Shown: positions 42,674 to 53,795, counted from the first letter of the stretch. The stretch is 64,000 bases of DNA from Bacillus sp. RO3 (GCF_012911895.1 NZ_JAAXCV010000034.1:1-64000), one strand, 5' to 3'. Numbers and translations are program-made. Notes: a model not told the origin generated them from the sequence alone.

Positions 42674-42912
42674 GTCACACCTCCCTTTTGTACAACAGTG
42701 TCTTGATGCAGCTTATTCAAGTCCAATAGACAGAGATGAAAAAAGAAGCACCGGTGTTATTCTTGATCTGCTGTTAAGATTCAGGGAACGTTCATACATA
42801 TGAGGAACGACTGCATACCCAATCTGGATGGGATCCGGACAACATTTAATACTCCTTGAATATGATGCTCTTCCTTTATTCCATGAACCAGATACACCCA
42901 TCCATCCTGTTC
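42674..42912. other. intergenic stretch, nothing convincing
   Basis: A 62-codon open frame runs on the minus strand, but it has no ribosome site and no recognisable motif. No terminator was seen. Confidence 0.4.
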
Positions 42913-44319
42913 TTACCTAACGGAAGGATGATCACAACGATTTGGAAGGTTATCATGTAAAGGTAAATACTGTCCTCCTAGGTATCGTCCTACATATATT
43001 CCACTGGCGGCCGCCTGAGATAAAGAATGGGTTTCACCTGAACAATCCCCTATTAAATACAGGCCTGGTACTTCCGTTTCAAAGTACAGGTCCGTTTGTA
43101 ATTTGGGTTCATAAAATTTCGCATCCAGTCCATACAATAAGGTATCCCCATGAATACCTTCCCCAATAAGTTTCTCAAGGGAGGCCATAAACTCCTCCAT
43201 CGCCATACAATCCAATTCAGGAAGCTCTTCCCTGATATTTCCACAGTCTGCTATGAGGGATGGACCTATAAGATTCCCCTTCAACGTTTCTGTTCTCCGA
43301 TAAAGCTTGAAATCTTCCAACCTTTGAACGACAATACGCCCACGGTCTTCATTAATCCCTCCAATAATGCCGGTTGCAGCTTCCATTGCCTCGGTATGGC
43401 TGGGATAATAGCGTGGAACAAACAAGCTGAAGTTTAAATTTGCACTTGGCACATCTTCTTCACGAGCATTTTGTCCGTCAGGCATCACCAGACCATGCTG
43501 GTGTTTTCTGATGATCCTGCCATTGGGATTCATACAATAGGTAGTGGCACTGAAGGAATCCCTTTCGATCTTCAGCTTCGTTTCAAATGTTTCTGTTAAA
43601 ATCGAGCGAAGCTGATCACCTTTCATTTCTACACGCATCCCTAAATCCAGCCGTGTTTCGCCTTGATTCAGTCCAAGTGATGCAGCTATTTCTTTCAGCC
43701 ATGAGCTTCCACTCATTCCTGTGCCGATCACGATCTTTCCGGCTTTGAAATCACCTTTGTTGGAACATATGCGAAACCCATCCTCCGTTTTTGAGATGGA
43801 ATCTACACGAGTTTCAAAACTGAAGGTGACACGGTCTTTCATACATTCATACATCTTTTGAAAAACCTCCACTGCCAAACGGGTTCCTAAATGGCGCACT
43901 TCCGTCGAGAGCACCTTCAGTTCGGCCTTAGCGGCTCTTCTGGAAAGCTCCTCATTTTTTGTGCTATAAGAGGGGATGACACCTCCGCCAAACTTACAGA
44001 GGATCTCATCTACTTCCTTCATCAAGTTACGTGCTTCATGCTCTCCGATTTTCCTGCCAAGCTCTCCTCCGAAGTCATTGGTATAATTAAATTTCCCCTC
44101 TGACTTCCCGAGACCTGCGAATCCTATGTATTTACTGCATTTATCGTCACAGGTGCACACTCCACCTTGATCTAAGCCACATACACGTTCACTCAATTCT
44201 TTCCCAAGATCAATCATATGAATGGAAACATGTTCATTGATTTTCATTAAGGTATACGCCAGGAAGACACTGCTCACACCGGCACCGATAATGGTAATAT
44301 CGTGATATCCTGATTGCAT
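42913..44319 (-). CDS. FAD-dependent oxidoreductase (COG2509-like)
   Basis: 468 residues from the ATG at 44319, with AAAGGGGA before; longer frames upstream are not supported. FAD motif ITIIGAGVSSVFLAYTL near residue 8 (G-x-G-x-x-S instead of G-x-G-x-x-G). A Cys-rich stretch VCGLDQGGVCTCDDKCSKYIG near 45 could hold a metal or disulfides. Central GKIVIGTGMSG and C-terminal GLYLIGDCSGETHSLSQAAASG close the FAD site. Substrate unknown. Follows the DUF2785 gene by 16 bases, so probably one operon. Confidence 0.75.
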   Translation of the reverse strand: MQSGYHDITIIGAGVSSVFLAYTLMKINEHVSIHMIDLGKELSERVCGLDQGGVCTCDDKCSKYIGFAGLGKSEGKFNYTNDFGGELGRKIGEHEARNLMKEVDEILCKFGGGVIPSYSTKNEELSRRAAKAELKVLSTEVRHLGTRLAVEVFQKMYECMKDRVTFSFETRVDSISKTEDGFRICSNKGDFKAGKIVIGTGMSGSSWLKEIAASLGLNQGETRLDLGMRVEMKGDQLRSILTETFETKLKIERDSFSATTYCMNPNGRIIRKHQHGLVMPDGQNAREEDVPSANLNFSLFVPRYYPSHTEAMEAATGIIGGINEDRGRIVVQRLEDFKLYRRTETLKGNLIGPSLIADCGNIREELPELDCMAMEEFMASLEKLIGEGIHGDTLLYGLDAKFYEPKLQTDLYFETEVPGLYLIGDCSGETHSLSQAAASGIYVGRYLGGQYLPLHDNLPNRCDHPSVR

Positions 44320-44335
44320 TCGTTGATCCCCTTTC

Positions 44336-45184
44336 TTAGTTAAATTGGTGGTTATGCCACTTTTCCAAAACGTTGTCGATAAAGTGCATGATGTCACTTC
44401 CATTCCCCTTCCACTTCATGCGGAAATAATAACTTCTGAGAAAATCTGATACGTTCGTCACGTTTCTATAAACATAAAGTGAATATCCTTTTTTCAAATA
44501 ATGTCTGTTTACTGCCGTAACAAGGTCTTCTGTCCATTCAAGCAGTGTCTCATCAGTCATTCCCCTATCAATGAGCGCTTCAATGGCAAAAAGCAGGCGG
44601 CCTTCCTCATCGTCACAGTAAACGGCCTCCTTCAATAAACTGGTTTTGATCATCTCCAGAGCACGTTTGTGGAACTCTTCAGGAAAGGCGGGATGATGGA
44701 TCACTTCCACCAAAAAATCGGCTCCGTGTGCAATACTATGCGCCCATCCCTTGCCTTCAACATACCCCCGGGTATCTTCTTCACCCTCTAAATAGAGAAA
44801 GCATGCCTCGAATGCCTGTTGAACCTTTTCCGTGGGTAAAAAAGGACGATGACGATCTCTCTTAAGGGCTATAGCCAGGACTAAAGAGGAAAATGCCCGG
44901 GTGAAAACCGAATCATAAGCTTTTTTTCCGATGCCAAAAAACAAATGCTCTTTATTCATACAAGTATCCAAAAGGTATACAAGTTGTTGGTTTGATAGAT
45001 AGTCTCTTTCGATGAACCTATAAAAACTTGTATAGATCAATTGATCCCTAAGCTCGCCGTCGCTTGAACCTATATGCAGGGTCATTTCCTTTAGAATGTT
45101 TTCCATGTCCAATTCTTTAATTGAATCAGGATGGGAAAAATCTACGCTTCGTAGTACTCTTTTCAGTTCAGCTTCACTAATCAT
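44336..45184 (-). CDS. DUF2785 family protein
   Basis: 282 residues, mainly alpha helical. Landmarks: DGELRDQLIYTSFYRFIE near 40, FTRAFSSLVLAIALKRDRHRPFL near 95, YVEGKGWAHSIAHGADFLVEVIHHPAF near 140, and YFRMKWKGN near 258. This arrangement, with W-A-H-S-x-A-H-G-A-D, is the DUF2785 core. Function is unknown in all relatives I know. Upstream partner of the flavoprotein gene. Confidence 0.75.
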   Translation of the reverse strand: MISEAELKRVLRSVDFSHPDSIKELDMENILKEMTLHIGSSDGELRDQLIYTSFYRFIERDYLSNQQLVYLLDTCMNKEHLFFGIGKKAYDSVFTRAFSSLVLAIALKRDRHRPFLPTEKVQQAFEACFLYLEGEEDTRGYVEGKGWAHSIAHGADFLVEVIHHPAFPEEFHKRALEMIKTSLLKEAVYCDDEEGRLLFAIEALIDRGMTDETLLEWTEDLVTAVNRHYLKKGYSLYVYRNVTNVSDFLRSYYFRMKWKGNGSDIMHFIDNVLEKWHNHQFN

Positions 45185-45270
45185 TCAGCATCCACTTCCT
45201 TCTAATGATCCTATTTCCATCCTATCACATATTGGAACGGGAAATTGTGTCCCCTTATCCTTAAAGAGAC

Positions 45271-45312
45271 AAAAAGGCACATAAATCCCACGCAGGAACT
45301 CATGTGCCTTTT
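45271..45312 (-). terminator. intrinsic terminator after rlmN
   Basis: AAAAAGGCACAT / ATGTGCCTTTTT stem with an 18-base loop, 10 bases after the rlmN stop; can also act on the plus strand. Confidence 0.85.
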
Positions 45313-45321
45313 TCACTTCTA

Positions 45322-46392
45322 TTAAGATTTCACTTTGTCTTTCTTAATCTGCTTACTTCTCAATTGACCGCATGCTGCATCAATATCCGTTCCTTGTTCT
45401 ACACGTACACCACAATTTATACCGTGCTCCAGTAACGTACCGTAAAATTCAACGATTGCTTCTTTCGTACTTCGCTGGTATTGATTATGTTCATCGACTG
45501 GATTATAAGGAATCAGGTTCACGTAGGAAAGGTGTCGCTTGTTCTTCAGTAGCTTAGCCAGCTGAAGCGCTTCTTCCTTATGATCATTCACATCCCTCAA
45601 GAGGATGTACTCAAACGTGATGCGTCGATTCGTCTTTTCCAGATAATAATCAATGGCCGGCATTAATTTCTCTAACGGATACGCACGATTGATTTTCATG
45701 ATCTTCGTACGCAATTCGTTGTTTGGAGCATGAAGAGAAACAGCCAGGTTGATCTGAATGCTTTCATCGGCAAACTTATAAATTTTATCGGCTAGGCCAC
45801 TTGTGGACACCGTGATGTGTCGGGCTCCAATTGAAAGACCTTTTTGGTCATTCACGACACGGAAGAAGTCCATCATATTTTCATAATTATCAAATGGCTC
45901 ACCGATACCCATAACGACGATATGACTGACCCGTTCACCGTTGCCTGCTGCATCGAGATGATGCTGCACATTCATGATCTGTTCAACGATTTCCCCGCTG
46001 GATAAATCACGATTCTTCTTCAATAACCCACTTGCACAGAATGTACAACCGATATTACAGCCTACCTGCGTCGTGACGCACACACTCAGACCGTAATTGA
46101 AACGCATCAGAACGGTTTCAATCAAGTTTCCGTCTTCAAGCTTGAATAAGAATTTAATCGTACCATCCTTTGATTCCTGCTTGATTTCCTGAGTGAGTGT
46201 ATGAAGATAAAAATGATCCTCCAGAAGCTGAACACAATCAGCATTAAGGTTCTTCATATCCGCAAAATGTGTCACTCTCTTTTTATATAACCAATCCCAC
46301 ACCTGGGCAGCACGGAATTTCTTTTGACCGTTTTCAACCAGCCATGCGGTTAGTTGCTCTAATGTCAATCCATATATGGATTTCTTCTCCAT
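45322..46392 (-). CDS. rlmN: 23S rRNA/tRNA adenine-C2 methyltransferase
   Basis: 356 residues. Radical SAM cluster motif C-x3-C-x2-C at Cys112, Cys116, Cys119 ([12 protein letters not shown]). The second catalytic cysteine used for methyl transfer is Cys341 (DAACGQLRS). Other landmarks: [14 protein letters not shown] near 160, ISTSGL-type HITVSTSGL near 197, [11 protein letters not shown] near 217. RlmN methylates A2503 of 23S rRNA and A37 of some tRNAs. In Bacillus rlmN lies between rsmB and prpC; this copy stands alone, so it may be a second RlmN rather than the housekeeping one. Length and motifs fit RlmN better than Cfr. Confidence 0.9.
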   Translation of the reverse strand: MEKKSIYGLTLEQLTAWLVENGQKKFRAAQVWDWLYKKRVTHFADMKNLNADCVQLLEDHFYLHTLTQEIKQESKDGTIKFLFKLEDGNLIETVLMRFNYGLSVCVTTQVGCNIGCTFCASGLLKKNRDLSSGEIVEQIMNVQHHLDAAGNGERVSHIVVMGIGEPFDNYENMMDFFRVVNDQKGLSIGARHITVSTSGLADKIYKFADESIQINLAVSLHAPNNELRTKIMKINRAYPLEKLMPAIDYYLEKTNRRITFEYILLRDVNDHKEEALQLAKLLKNKRHLSYVNLIPYNPVDEHNQYQRSTKEAIVEFYGTLLEHGINCGVRVEQGTDIDAACGQLRSKQIKKDKVKS

Positions 46393-46685
46393 CTAAAACC
46401 CTCATTTCAAAAACTCTACAATTTTCTACTTATCTATACTACTTAAAGTATGGTAATGTTTCAAGGGATTTATAAGTGTTGAGAAGAATTGGAATTCCGT
46501 AATACAGTATTTCTGTTAAATAGACACGATGAAATGGACGTGGCGCGTACTTTTAATCATTGAGCCGACGAATGAAACTATCCAATTTTTTCTCTATTCT
46601 TCACCTTTCCATTTACATGATCCATCTAAATTTGTGCCGTTTTTCATTATTGCCCATTACTCTATTTAAGGATCACAATATATGG

Positions 46686-46691
46686 TATAAT
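46686..46691 (+). promoter_or_regulatory. extended -10 promoter element for the acetyltransferase gene
   Basis: TG-G-TATAAT (46684-46691), an extended -10; no good -35. Transcription would begin near 46698, which excludes translation starts upstream of that point. Confidence 0.4.
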
Positions 46692-46721
46692 CTTCTAAAA
46701 TTTACAAAGGGGCTGATACCC

Positions 46722-47267
46722 ATTTTTTCATTCAAAGTAGATCAAGAGATATCCATCGAACTATTTCAACAGCATCACAAGGAGGAGTTGTTTGAAATGA
46801 TAGATTCAAACAGGGATTACCTTCGTCAGTGGCTCCTCTGGGTAGATAAACGCCGATCCCCTGAGGACCTTGAACCGACCATACCTATTTGGATCCGGAA
46901 TTACGCTGACAACAATGGGTTCGATGCCGGGATTCGTTATCATGGGAAGTTAGTCGGCATGATCGGGTTGCATTATATTGATTGGAAAACCAGAAGTACC
47001 AGTATAGGATATCTTCTTTCTGAAGGAGCCCAAGGGAAAGGGATCATTACACGATCCATCTCTTCAATGTTAAGCTATCTCTTCACTGAATTGAACCTTA
47101 ACAGGGTGGAAATCAAGTGCGCCGTATCCAATCAGAAGAGCATAGGGATTCCTGAGCGTTTAGGTTTTAAGAAGGAAGGGATCATCAGAGATGGTCAATG
47201 GCTTTATGATCATTATGAGGATCTGGCAATGTACAGTTTATTAAAGAAGGATTGGAATGAAACGTGA
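46722..47267 (+). CDS. RimL/YdaF-like ribosomal-protein-type acetyltransferase
   Basis: About 181 residues if it starts at ATT 46722, 9 bases after AAAGGGG. The frame is open from 46560, but a TATAAT at 46686 makes an earlier start unlikely; the next in-frame ATG is 46797. GNAT fold like B. subtilis YdaF: EISIELFQQHHKEELFEMI at the N-terminus, IRYHGKLVGMIGLHYIDWKTRSTSIGYLLSEGAQGKGIITRSISSML (acetyl-CoA loop near 95), and NLNRVEIKCAVSNQKSIGIPERLGFKKEG. The homology begins before 46797, so that ATG would cut the first strand. Target protein or small molecule unknown. Confidence 0.75.
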   Translation: MFSFKVDQEISIELFQQHHKEELFEMIDSNRDYLRQWLLWVDKRRSPEDLEPTIPIWIRNYADNNGFDAGIRYHGKLVGMIGLHYIDWKTRSTSIGYLLSEGAQGKGIITRSISSMLSYLFTELNLNRVEIKCAVSNQKSIGIPERLGFKKEGIIRDGQWLYDHYEDLAMYSLLKKDWNET

Positions 47268-47383
47268 GCAGCTTATCTTTGAAGAGGCACTTCCGAATAT
47301 AGATGCGCCTCTCTTGGAAGGAATTCCACAGTTTAAGAGCGGGAATCTGACTCTGGGTGGACGTTTTAAACCACCCAATGTAT

Positions 47384-48355
47384 TTAAAAAAACATGATTT
47401 CTTTCGTTCGTCTATAATCCCTCGGGGAAAGGCCTACATATTTTTTAAACGTGCCACTAAAATAATTTGGTGTGTTGAAACCAAGTTCTTCAGCTATATG
47501 CTCAATCGTATGGGTTGTATGCCTCAACAGCCATACCGCGCGCTGAAGCCTGACATAGGTAACGTATTCAACGAAATTACGCCCTGTCTCTTCTTTGAAA
47601 ATCTTGCTGAAATACGGCACACTGATATTGATTTGATCCGCTACTTGTCTTATTGATATATGATCAGTACAGTTACGAGCTATATAGTCTTTGCTCTTTT
47701 GAATCTGGTAGTCTTTAGTGATGTCTTCATAGTAACGGAGGGAAAGTCTCTCATAAGGCGACGTACGCCTCGCCTTATATGCTTCCCGATAGGAATGATG
47801 CAGGAGGAGTGGTTCACGATAGATAGTGCCCACTCCAATATAGAGATGGATCCCATACGCCTTCTCCAATTCCTCGATTACTTCAATAATGCTTAACTCC
47901 CCTTCTTTCCAGTGTTTTAAAGATCCATATATAGAAGGAATCCTTATCAGCATAAGTAAATGCTTACGATATGACAGAAGAGATACCCCCATCAGTTGAA
48001 AGCGCTCTCTAAAATGTTCTTGAATGAGTATCGAGGCTTGCCAGCCCTGCTCCTTGTTCTCAACCGTGGATTTTATGAAACCCTGTATGAAACACACCAC
48101 ATTCGGCAGCCCTTCGTCATCAGGTAAGAGAGCACTTGATTGAATCAATTCCTCTTCAGTATGTATGTCACCTGAGAGCAACCTCCTGAAAAATGTTTCC
48201 TTAAAGGGAAAGGTATTGCTCTTTTGTTTTCCCTGGATAAGCTCTTTTTCTGATTCATCCACATGGCGAATGCTTTCCTCCGAGTATGAAATTTCCCTTT
48301 CTTTTAAAAAAGTATTGATTGCATCTGTACAGGTTATATTTTCCCATATACACAC
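47384..48355 (-). pseudogene. AraC-type regulator, YesN-like response regulator lacking the receiver
   Basis: 323 codons from a GTG with no ribosome site, overlapping the end of the upstream gene by 22 bases. The C-terminal ~100 residues are an intact AraC DNA-binding domain (ISIRQVADQINISVPYFSKIFKEETGRNFVEYV; IEHIAEELGFNTPNYFSGTFKKYVGLSPRDYR). The middle region (ETFFRRLLSGDI, YGIHLYIGVGTIY, LHHSYREAYKARR) is the linker domain of YesN-type two-component regulators. The ~120-residue receiver domain that should precede it is missing, and a GNAT gene abuts directly. Most likely a 5'-truncated regulator; an active receiver-less form is possible. Confidence 0.6.
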
Positions 48356-48891
48356 GTATCTGTCAGTCGCTCCCCATCGACGGACAGGTCTTCGTTTCGA
48401 AGAATTCCCTCAAGCTCATAACCGAGTCTTTCAGGAATGGCCTTACTTTTATTATTGGTTGATTCACATCTTATTTCCACTCTTTTTCCTTTCAACTCAG
48501 TCAATGCGAATTCCGTTAATTTCCCTACTGCCTCAACCATGTAGCCTTTGCCACTCATTCGGGAATCAATCCAATAGCCTATTTCAAATTTAGGAATGGT
48601 CCAATCGATGTTGTGAAAACCAGTAGATCCGACAAACTCATTGGTCTCCTTTAAAAAAACCAAGTACCTCAAGCTTTCTCTTGTAAGAAATTTCGCATGT
48701 GCTTCACGTGTGTTCGTTTCCGTATCATCTACAGAAGGATTGCTTCTGGCAAATCCCAGACAAGGCTGTAACTCAGGCAAGGAAGCTTTAATGGCTGCAT
48801 TCACTTTAGCTCCATCACCGGGCTGAGGCATTCTTAATCGCAATCTTTCGGTTTCAATTTCTGTGGATATGTCCATCAATACGGGATTCAT
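48334..48891 (-). CDS. GNAT acetyltransferase (RimJ/RimL type)
   Basis: 185 residues. Acetyl_transf_3 pattern: IETERLRLRMPQPGDGAKVNAAI near 11, TGFHNIDWTIPKFEIGYWIDSRMSGKGYMVEAVGKLTEFAL with the acetyl-CoA loop near 110, and KRVEIRCESTNNKSKAIPERLGYELEG near 140. Similar to the protein at 46722 in its C-terminal half. It runs into the truncated AraC-type gene. Substrate unknown. Confidence 0.8.
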   Translation of the reverse strand: MNPVLMDISTEIETERLRLRMPQPGDGAKVNAAIKASLPELQPCLGFARSNPSVDDTETNTREAHAKFLTRESLRYLVFLKETNEFVGSTGFHNIDWTIPKFEIGYWIDSRMSGKGYMVEAVGKLTEFALTELKGKRVEIRCESTNNKSKAIPERLGYELEGILRNEDLSVDGERLTDTCVYGKI

Positions 48892-49000
48892 TATAAAACT
48901 CCTTCACTAAAGCTCTTTTCATCAGTTGATGATTGGTAATATTTAAAATTATTGAAATTATAAGGAAATTAGTCTACTTTGTCAATCATCTCTTCAAAAT

Positions 49001-49024
49001 AAAAAAGAGGGCTTAGCGCCCTCT
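49001..49024 (-). terminator. intrinsic terminator
   Basis: Minus strand: AGAGGGC / GCCCTCT then TTTTTT. Serves the DedA-like gene ending at 49085. Confidence 0.8.
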
Positions 49025-49084
49025 GCTTAAACATATACGTTCGTAGCACTCCTTACCTTAAAAGGTACCAGTGCTCAAATGTGA

Positions 49085-49660
49085 TTATTTTTTTCTATTT
49101 ATATAGATGATTCCTATTAGTATGCATGAAAATAAAGATAAGAGTACTTTACCTTCCCAATTCCATTGCAACACCTGCTGAATCGAGTATGCCTCTATTA
49201 AAAGCGATGGTATTTTTCCTATTGTGCTGGCAACGGAAAAATGGATGATCCCCACTTTGCTTATGGCCCCGGCTAACGTGACAACACCTGAAGGGATAAA
49301 AGGAAATATCCTAAGGGCAATAATCATAAAAAAAGCTGCTATTCCTCCTGATGTCATTAAGCCTTTGACATATTTCCTGTTCAGTATATTTTTATCTACT
49401 ATTTTTTTTATACCTTTTCGATATAGATAGAAACTAACGATTGCACCGAACGCTTCTCCTATTATCGAAATCATTATACCGTGTTCAAAACCAAAAAATT
49501 TCAAATTGACTGCTGTAATGATAAAACTGGGGATAATGCCAAGAACACTGATGAGCACATTTAAAATGATACTTATTAGAATTGCATAATGATCCAGCGC
49601 TCGAAATATATTTAAGAGGGATTCCTCCAACTGCATTCTCTCCTTAAAGTTATAGACCAT
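49085..49660 (-). CDS. TVP38/TMEM64 (DedA-like) membrane protein
   Basis: 191 residues; ATG 49636 is an alternative start, neither has ideal spacing. Five to six membrane segments. The SNARE-associated/DedA signature appears as a re-entrant region SVLGIIPSFIITAVNLKFFGFEHGIMISIIGEAFGAIVSFYLYR (residues ~40-82) and a second ALRIFPFIPSGVVTLAGAISKVGIIHF with the conserved R and P. Family members flip or scramble lipids such as undecaprenyl phosphate or support membrane homeostasis. Stand-alone gene. Confidence 0.75.
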   Translation of the reverse strand: MVYNFKERMQLEESLLNIFRALDHYAILISIILNVLISVLGIIPSFIITAVNLKFFGFEHGIMISIIGEAFGAIVSFYLYRKGIKKIVDKNILNRKYVKGLMTSGGIAAFFMIIALRIFPFIPSGVVTLAGAISKVGIIHFSVASTIGKIPSLLIEAYSIQQVLQWNWEGKVLLSLFSCILIGIIYINRKK

Positions 49661-49828
49661 TGATGTGTATGTTTAAATGCTGCTTTAGTCGAACAACACT
49701 TTCACAACCGCATTATCTTTTTTATTTCAAGAGAATGGAGGTGTGGTTCGAAAGAGTTAAAAAGAGGATCAAATTCTATTCTATTTCCTTATGATGCACT
49801 TCTTAGATCGATTAGTATCTTGTAAAAT

Positions 49829-50572
49829 TCAACTGGTTTTCTTGGATGATTTGAGGATTAAAAAGGAAGGTCTTCTTTCTTCATTTTTTAATTTAGGCAA
49901 GAGCATCAGGCCTTTATCAGTGGGAAGGGGTTCAACCAATCTTTCCAATACGAACCCTTGAGTTATCAGTCCATTGATTAAGGTTGATAGTGTGCGATGA
50001 TATTTGACCACCCCTTTTACATACCATTCCTGTTCCCGTTTCCCTTCATCCCGGTAGTGATCCATGGCCCAATGAAGCTTTTCACCTTTATCATTTCTCC
50101 ACCAATTCTTCATGGTTTTTCGCGCTGTCACAACTGGATGTTCCGTAGAAAATATAAATACTCCTCCCGGCTTTAAAAAAGTGTGGAGTTGTCGAATTAA
50201 GGTATCGTAATCTTCTATATAATGAAGGGCAAGAGAACTGACAATCAAGTCAAATGAAGCTGGCGGTCCTTTAAAGTCTTCAATGGGACCGCAAACGTAC
50301 TGAATCCTGTCATCCTGATTTTCCTTTAGTGCCTGGTTAATCATCTTTTTTGAAATATCCACTCCAACTACAGATATTGCCCCATTTTCCACACAGAATT
50401 TTGCTAAGCCACCGGTTCCACAACCGAGATCCAGTACGCTTTTCCCTCCAAGATCTGTCAGTTCTTCTTTCATGGCAGGCTGCTCCAGGTAGTCATTATA
50501 CGTTTCTCCGCTTTTACGCAAGTTCATATACGCCTGAAAAAAAGTGGGATCATCATAAATATTTTGTTTCAT
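49829..50572 (-). CDS. class I SAM-dependent methyltransferase
   Basis: 247 residues, ATG with GGAAGGTAAAG. Motif I VLDLGCGTGGLAKFC near residue 46, acidic end of strand 2 VVGVDIS near 68, motif II FDLIVSSLALHYIEDYDTLI near 107, LKPGGVFIFSTEHPV near 132. The sequence pattern is that of UbiE/COQ5-like small-molecule methyltransferases (Methyltransf_11). No indication of substrate; neighbours are unrelated. Confidence 0.8.
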   Translation of the reverse strand: MKQNIYDDPTFFQAYMNLRKSGETYNDYLEQPAMKEELTDLGGKSVLDLGCGTGGLAKFCVENGAISVVGVDISKKMINQALKENQDDRIQYVCGPIEDFKGPPASFDLIVSSLALHYIEDYDTLIRQLHTFLKPGGVFIFSTEHPVVTARKTMKNWWRNDKGEKLHWAMDHYRDEGKREQEWYVKGVVKYHRTLSTLINGLITQGFVLERLVEPLPTDKGLMLLPKLKNEERRPSFLILKSSKKTS

Positions 50573-50640
50573 TCTTTACCTTCCTTCTCTTCTGGTTTTC
50601 TTTATGTGATTTAAGAATCCCGGCAAAACAGTCTCTCCAT

Positions 50641-51324
50641 TCAAATGATTCCACCAGGTTCTATAGGCTTCATTGAATCGTCATCAAAAACAATGGCTGG
50701 TTTTGCACCTAAAACGACAATGCTGCCACTTTTTATGTAAAGTCCTGTCTCTTCACTCAAAGCTATGACAGGCTTATCATAGCTTTTGATGAAAGATCGG
50801 ATCAAATCATCATTTTCTTCTTCGTAGTGGCACCATATCGCAAAGTCTTCCATCAGGCACAATCCTTTGAGCGTCTTCAATCCAGCTTGATTCTCGTCCA
50901 TATGTAAACATGTTCCTATATTGCTTCCGGCTATGATTGCGCCTGCACTTCCTCCATAGATACTTCCCCCCTCATCAATGAACCTGATTAATTTAGTGTG
51001 AAAATCATTCTGTAGAATATCATACATTAATCTGAATGTATTTCCACCACCGATATACACAGCTGAAAACGCCATAAGATCATCAAGTGTTTTCCCCCTT
51101 AGGTCCTCCCACATGATAATATCCCTTACACCAAAAGGGTCAAAAACATCCTGAATCCACTTATAACACTCTTCGTATGAAATGGCATCAGAATTCATAG
51201 CTATGGGAAGATACAATAATGACTTTCCTCCATCCAATTCACCTGCAAACATTCTATCAATCTCCTTGGTCTGCTCCTTATCGCCACCTCCGGAAAGATA
51301 CAAGCCACTCACGGTTATCTCCAC
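50641..51324 (-). CDS. peptidase E-like serine peptidase (family S51)
   Basis: 227 residues from a GTG at 51324; a second GTG at 51312 (GGTGGAG before it) is equally possible. S51 landmarks: LYLSGGGDKEQT at the N-terminus, VYIGGGNTFRLMYDIL near 90, nucleophile GGSAGAIIAG near 123, and LSEETGLYI near 192. Family enzymes cleave Asp-X dipeptides (PepE) or cyanophycin-like polymers. Cytoplasmic. Its promoter region overlaps an inverted repeat pair (51335-51428). Confidence 0.8.
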   Translation of the reverse strand: MEITVSGLYLSGGGDKEQTKEIDRMFAGELDGGKSLLYLPIAMNSDAISYEECYKWIQDVFDPFGVRDIIMWEDLRGKTLDDLMAFSAVYIGGGNTFRLMYDILQNDFHTKLIRFIDEGGSIYGGSAGAIIAGSNIGTCLHMDENQAGLKTLKGLCLMEDFAIWCHYEEENDDLIRSFIKSYDKPVIALSEETGLYIKSGSIVVLGAKPAIVFDDDSMKPIEPGGII

Positions 51325-51334
51325 CTTTCACCTC

Positions 51335-51428
51335 AGAGGGACGGACCTCTGATTCCTCATCATGTTCATTATAGCAATAAAAAGGAGTCGTTCAATTGTA
51401 AATCTTAATAGTAGAGGTCCGTCCCTCT
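51335..51428. repeat. 16-bp perfect inverted repeat pair (REP/MITE-like)
   Basis: AGAGGGACGGACCTCT (51335-51350) and its exact reverse complement (51413-51428) enclose 62 bp of AT-rich sequence, 94 bp in all. Each arm is itself a partial palindrome (AGAGG...CCTCT). The look is that of a REP doublet or miniature element. No target-site duplication was found. Confidence 0.6.
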
Positions 51429-51597
51429 CATCCCTGACATATTTTTTTATTCGAAATTGTAAGGGATTATTATGAAAATTTTCCTGAATCGAACCATTTT
51501 CAAGCTAGTACTTATCAGCATATAGTCCTGTATTTTCTCAATACCCTCTTCTCCTTACCTGTGATATCCTTGTTTTGACAGAATTATTAGAAAATGA

Positions 51598-53241
<1,644 letters not shown>

Positions 53242-53322
53242 GGAGTGCACCTGACTAGAAACAGATTTCCCCACTGGGTTTTTCCATGATGATCGTTAGA
53301 TGCCAGGTTGAAAAATAAAAAA

Positions 53323-53370
53323 AGCGAATCCTTCAGTACCAAGAAAGTACTGAAGGATTCGCCTTTTATT
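53323..53370. terminator. bidirectional terminator between npr and arsC
   Basis: GCGAATCCTTCAGTAC / GTACTGAAGGATTCGC, 16 perfect pairs, with A-run before and CTTTTATT after; between stops at 53241 (+) and 53376 (-). Confidence 0.9.
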
Positions 53371-53375
53371 AACGA

Positions 53376-53795
53376 TTATTGTCCTGTCTCGGCAAAGGTC
53401 TTGATGCGATGGCTGATTTCATCACGTACACGCTGGAAGAAGGCCCATTTCTCTTCCTCTGTCCCTTCTGCTTTCGCTGGGTCATCAAATCCCCAGTGCT
53501 CTCGTTTGACGTGGGGAGGTGTCACAGGACATTTATCTGCTGCATCTCCACATAAAGTGACGACTAAATCGGCACTATTCAATATGTCGGGATCGATTAT
53601 GTCCGAAGTTTGGTTAGAAATATCTACTCCTGCTTCTTTCATCGCTTTTACCGCATTTGGATTAAGTCCGTGCGCTTCAATCCCTGCACTCCTCACATCC
53701 CACTCGTCTCCTAAGTGTTGCTTCGCCCATCCCTCTGCCATTTGGCTCCGGCAAGAGTTTCCAGTACATAAAAAGTATAGTGTTTTTTTAGACAT
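53376..53795 (-). CDS. arsC: thioredoxin-coupled arsenate reductase
   Basis: 139 residues from the ATG at 53795 (AAAGGAG upstream; ATG 53801 also possible). Low-molecular-weight phosphatase-like fold with P-loop CTGNSCRS: catalytic Cys10 and Cys15, and the redox pair Cys82 and Cys89 ([10 protein letters not shown]), exactly the spacing of B. subtilis ArsC. It reduces arsenate to arsenite, with electrons from thioredoxin. Third gene of arsR-arsB-arsC; the product is exported by ArsB. Confidence 0.95.
   Translation of the reverse strand: MSKKTLYFLCTGNSCRSQMAEGWAKQHLGDEWDVRSAGIEAHGLNPNAVKAMKEAGVDISNQTSDIIDPDILNSADLVVTLCGDAADKCPVTPPHVKREHWGFDDPAKAEGTEEEKWAFFQRVRDEISHRIKTFAETGQ

Noticed and set aside
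42713-42901. Minus-strand frame of 62 codons with several Cys
   Set aside because: No ribosome site and no family recognised; left as intergenic.
45322-46392. Possible Cfr resistance methyltransferase
   Set aside because: Length, N-terminus and motif context fit RlmN; nothing specific to Cfr was seen.
47355-47378. GGGTGG...CCACCC hairpin between convergent genes
   Set aside because: Short stem with no U-run on either strand; terminator function not supported.
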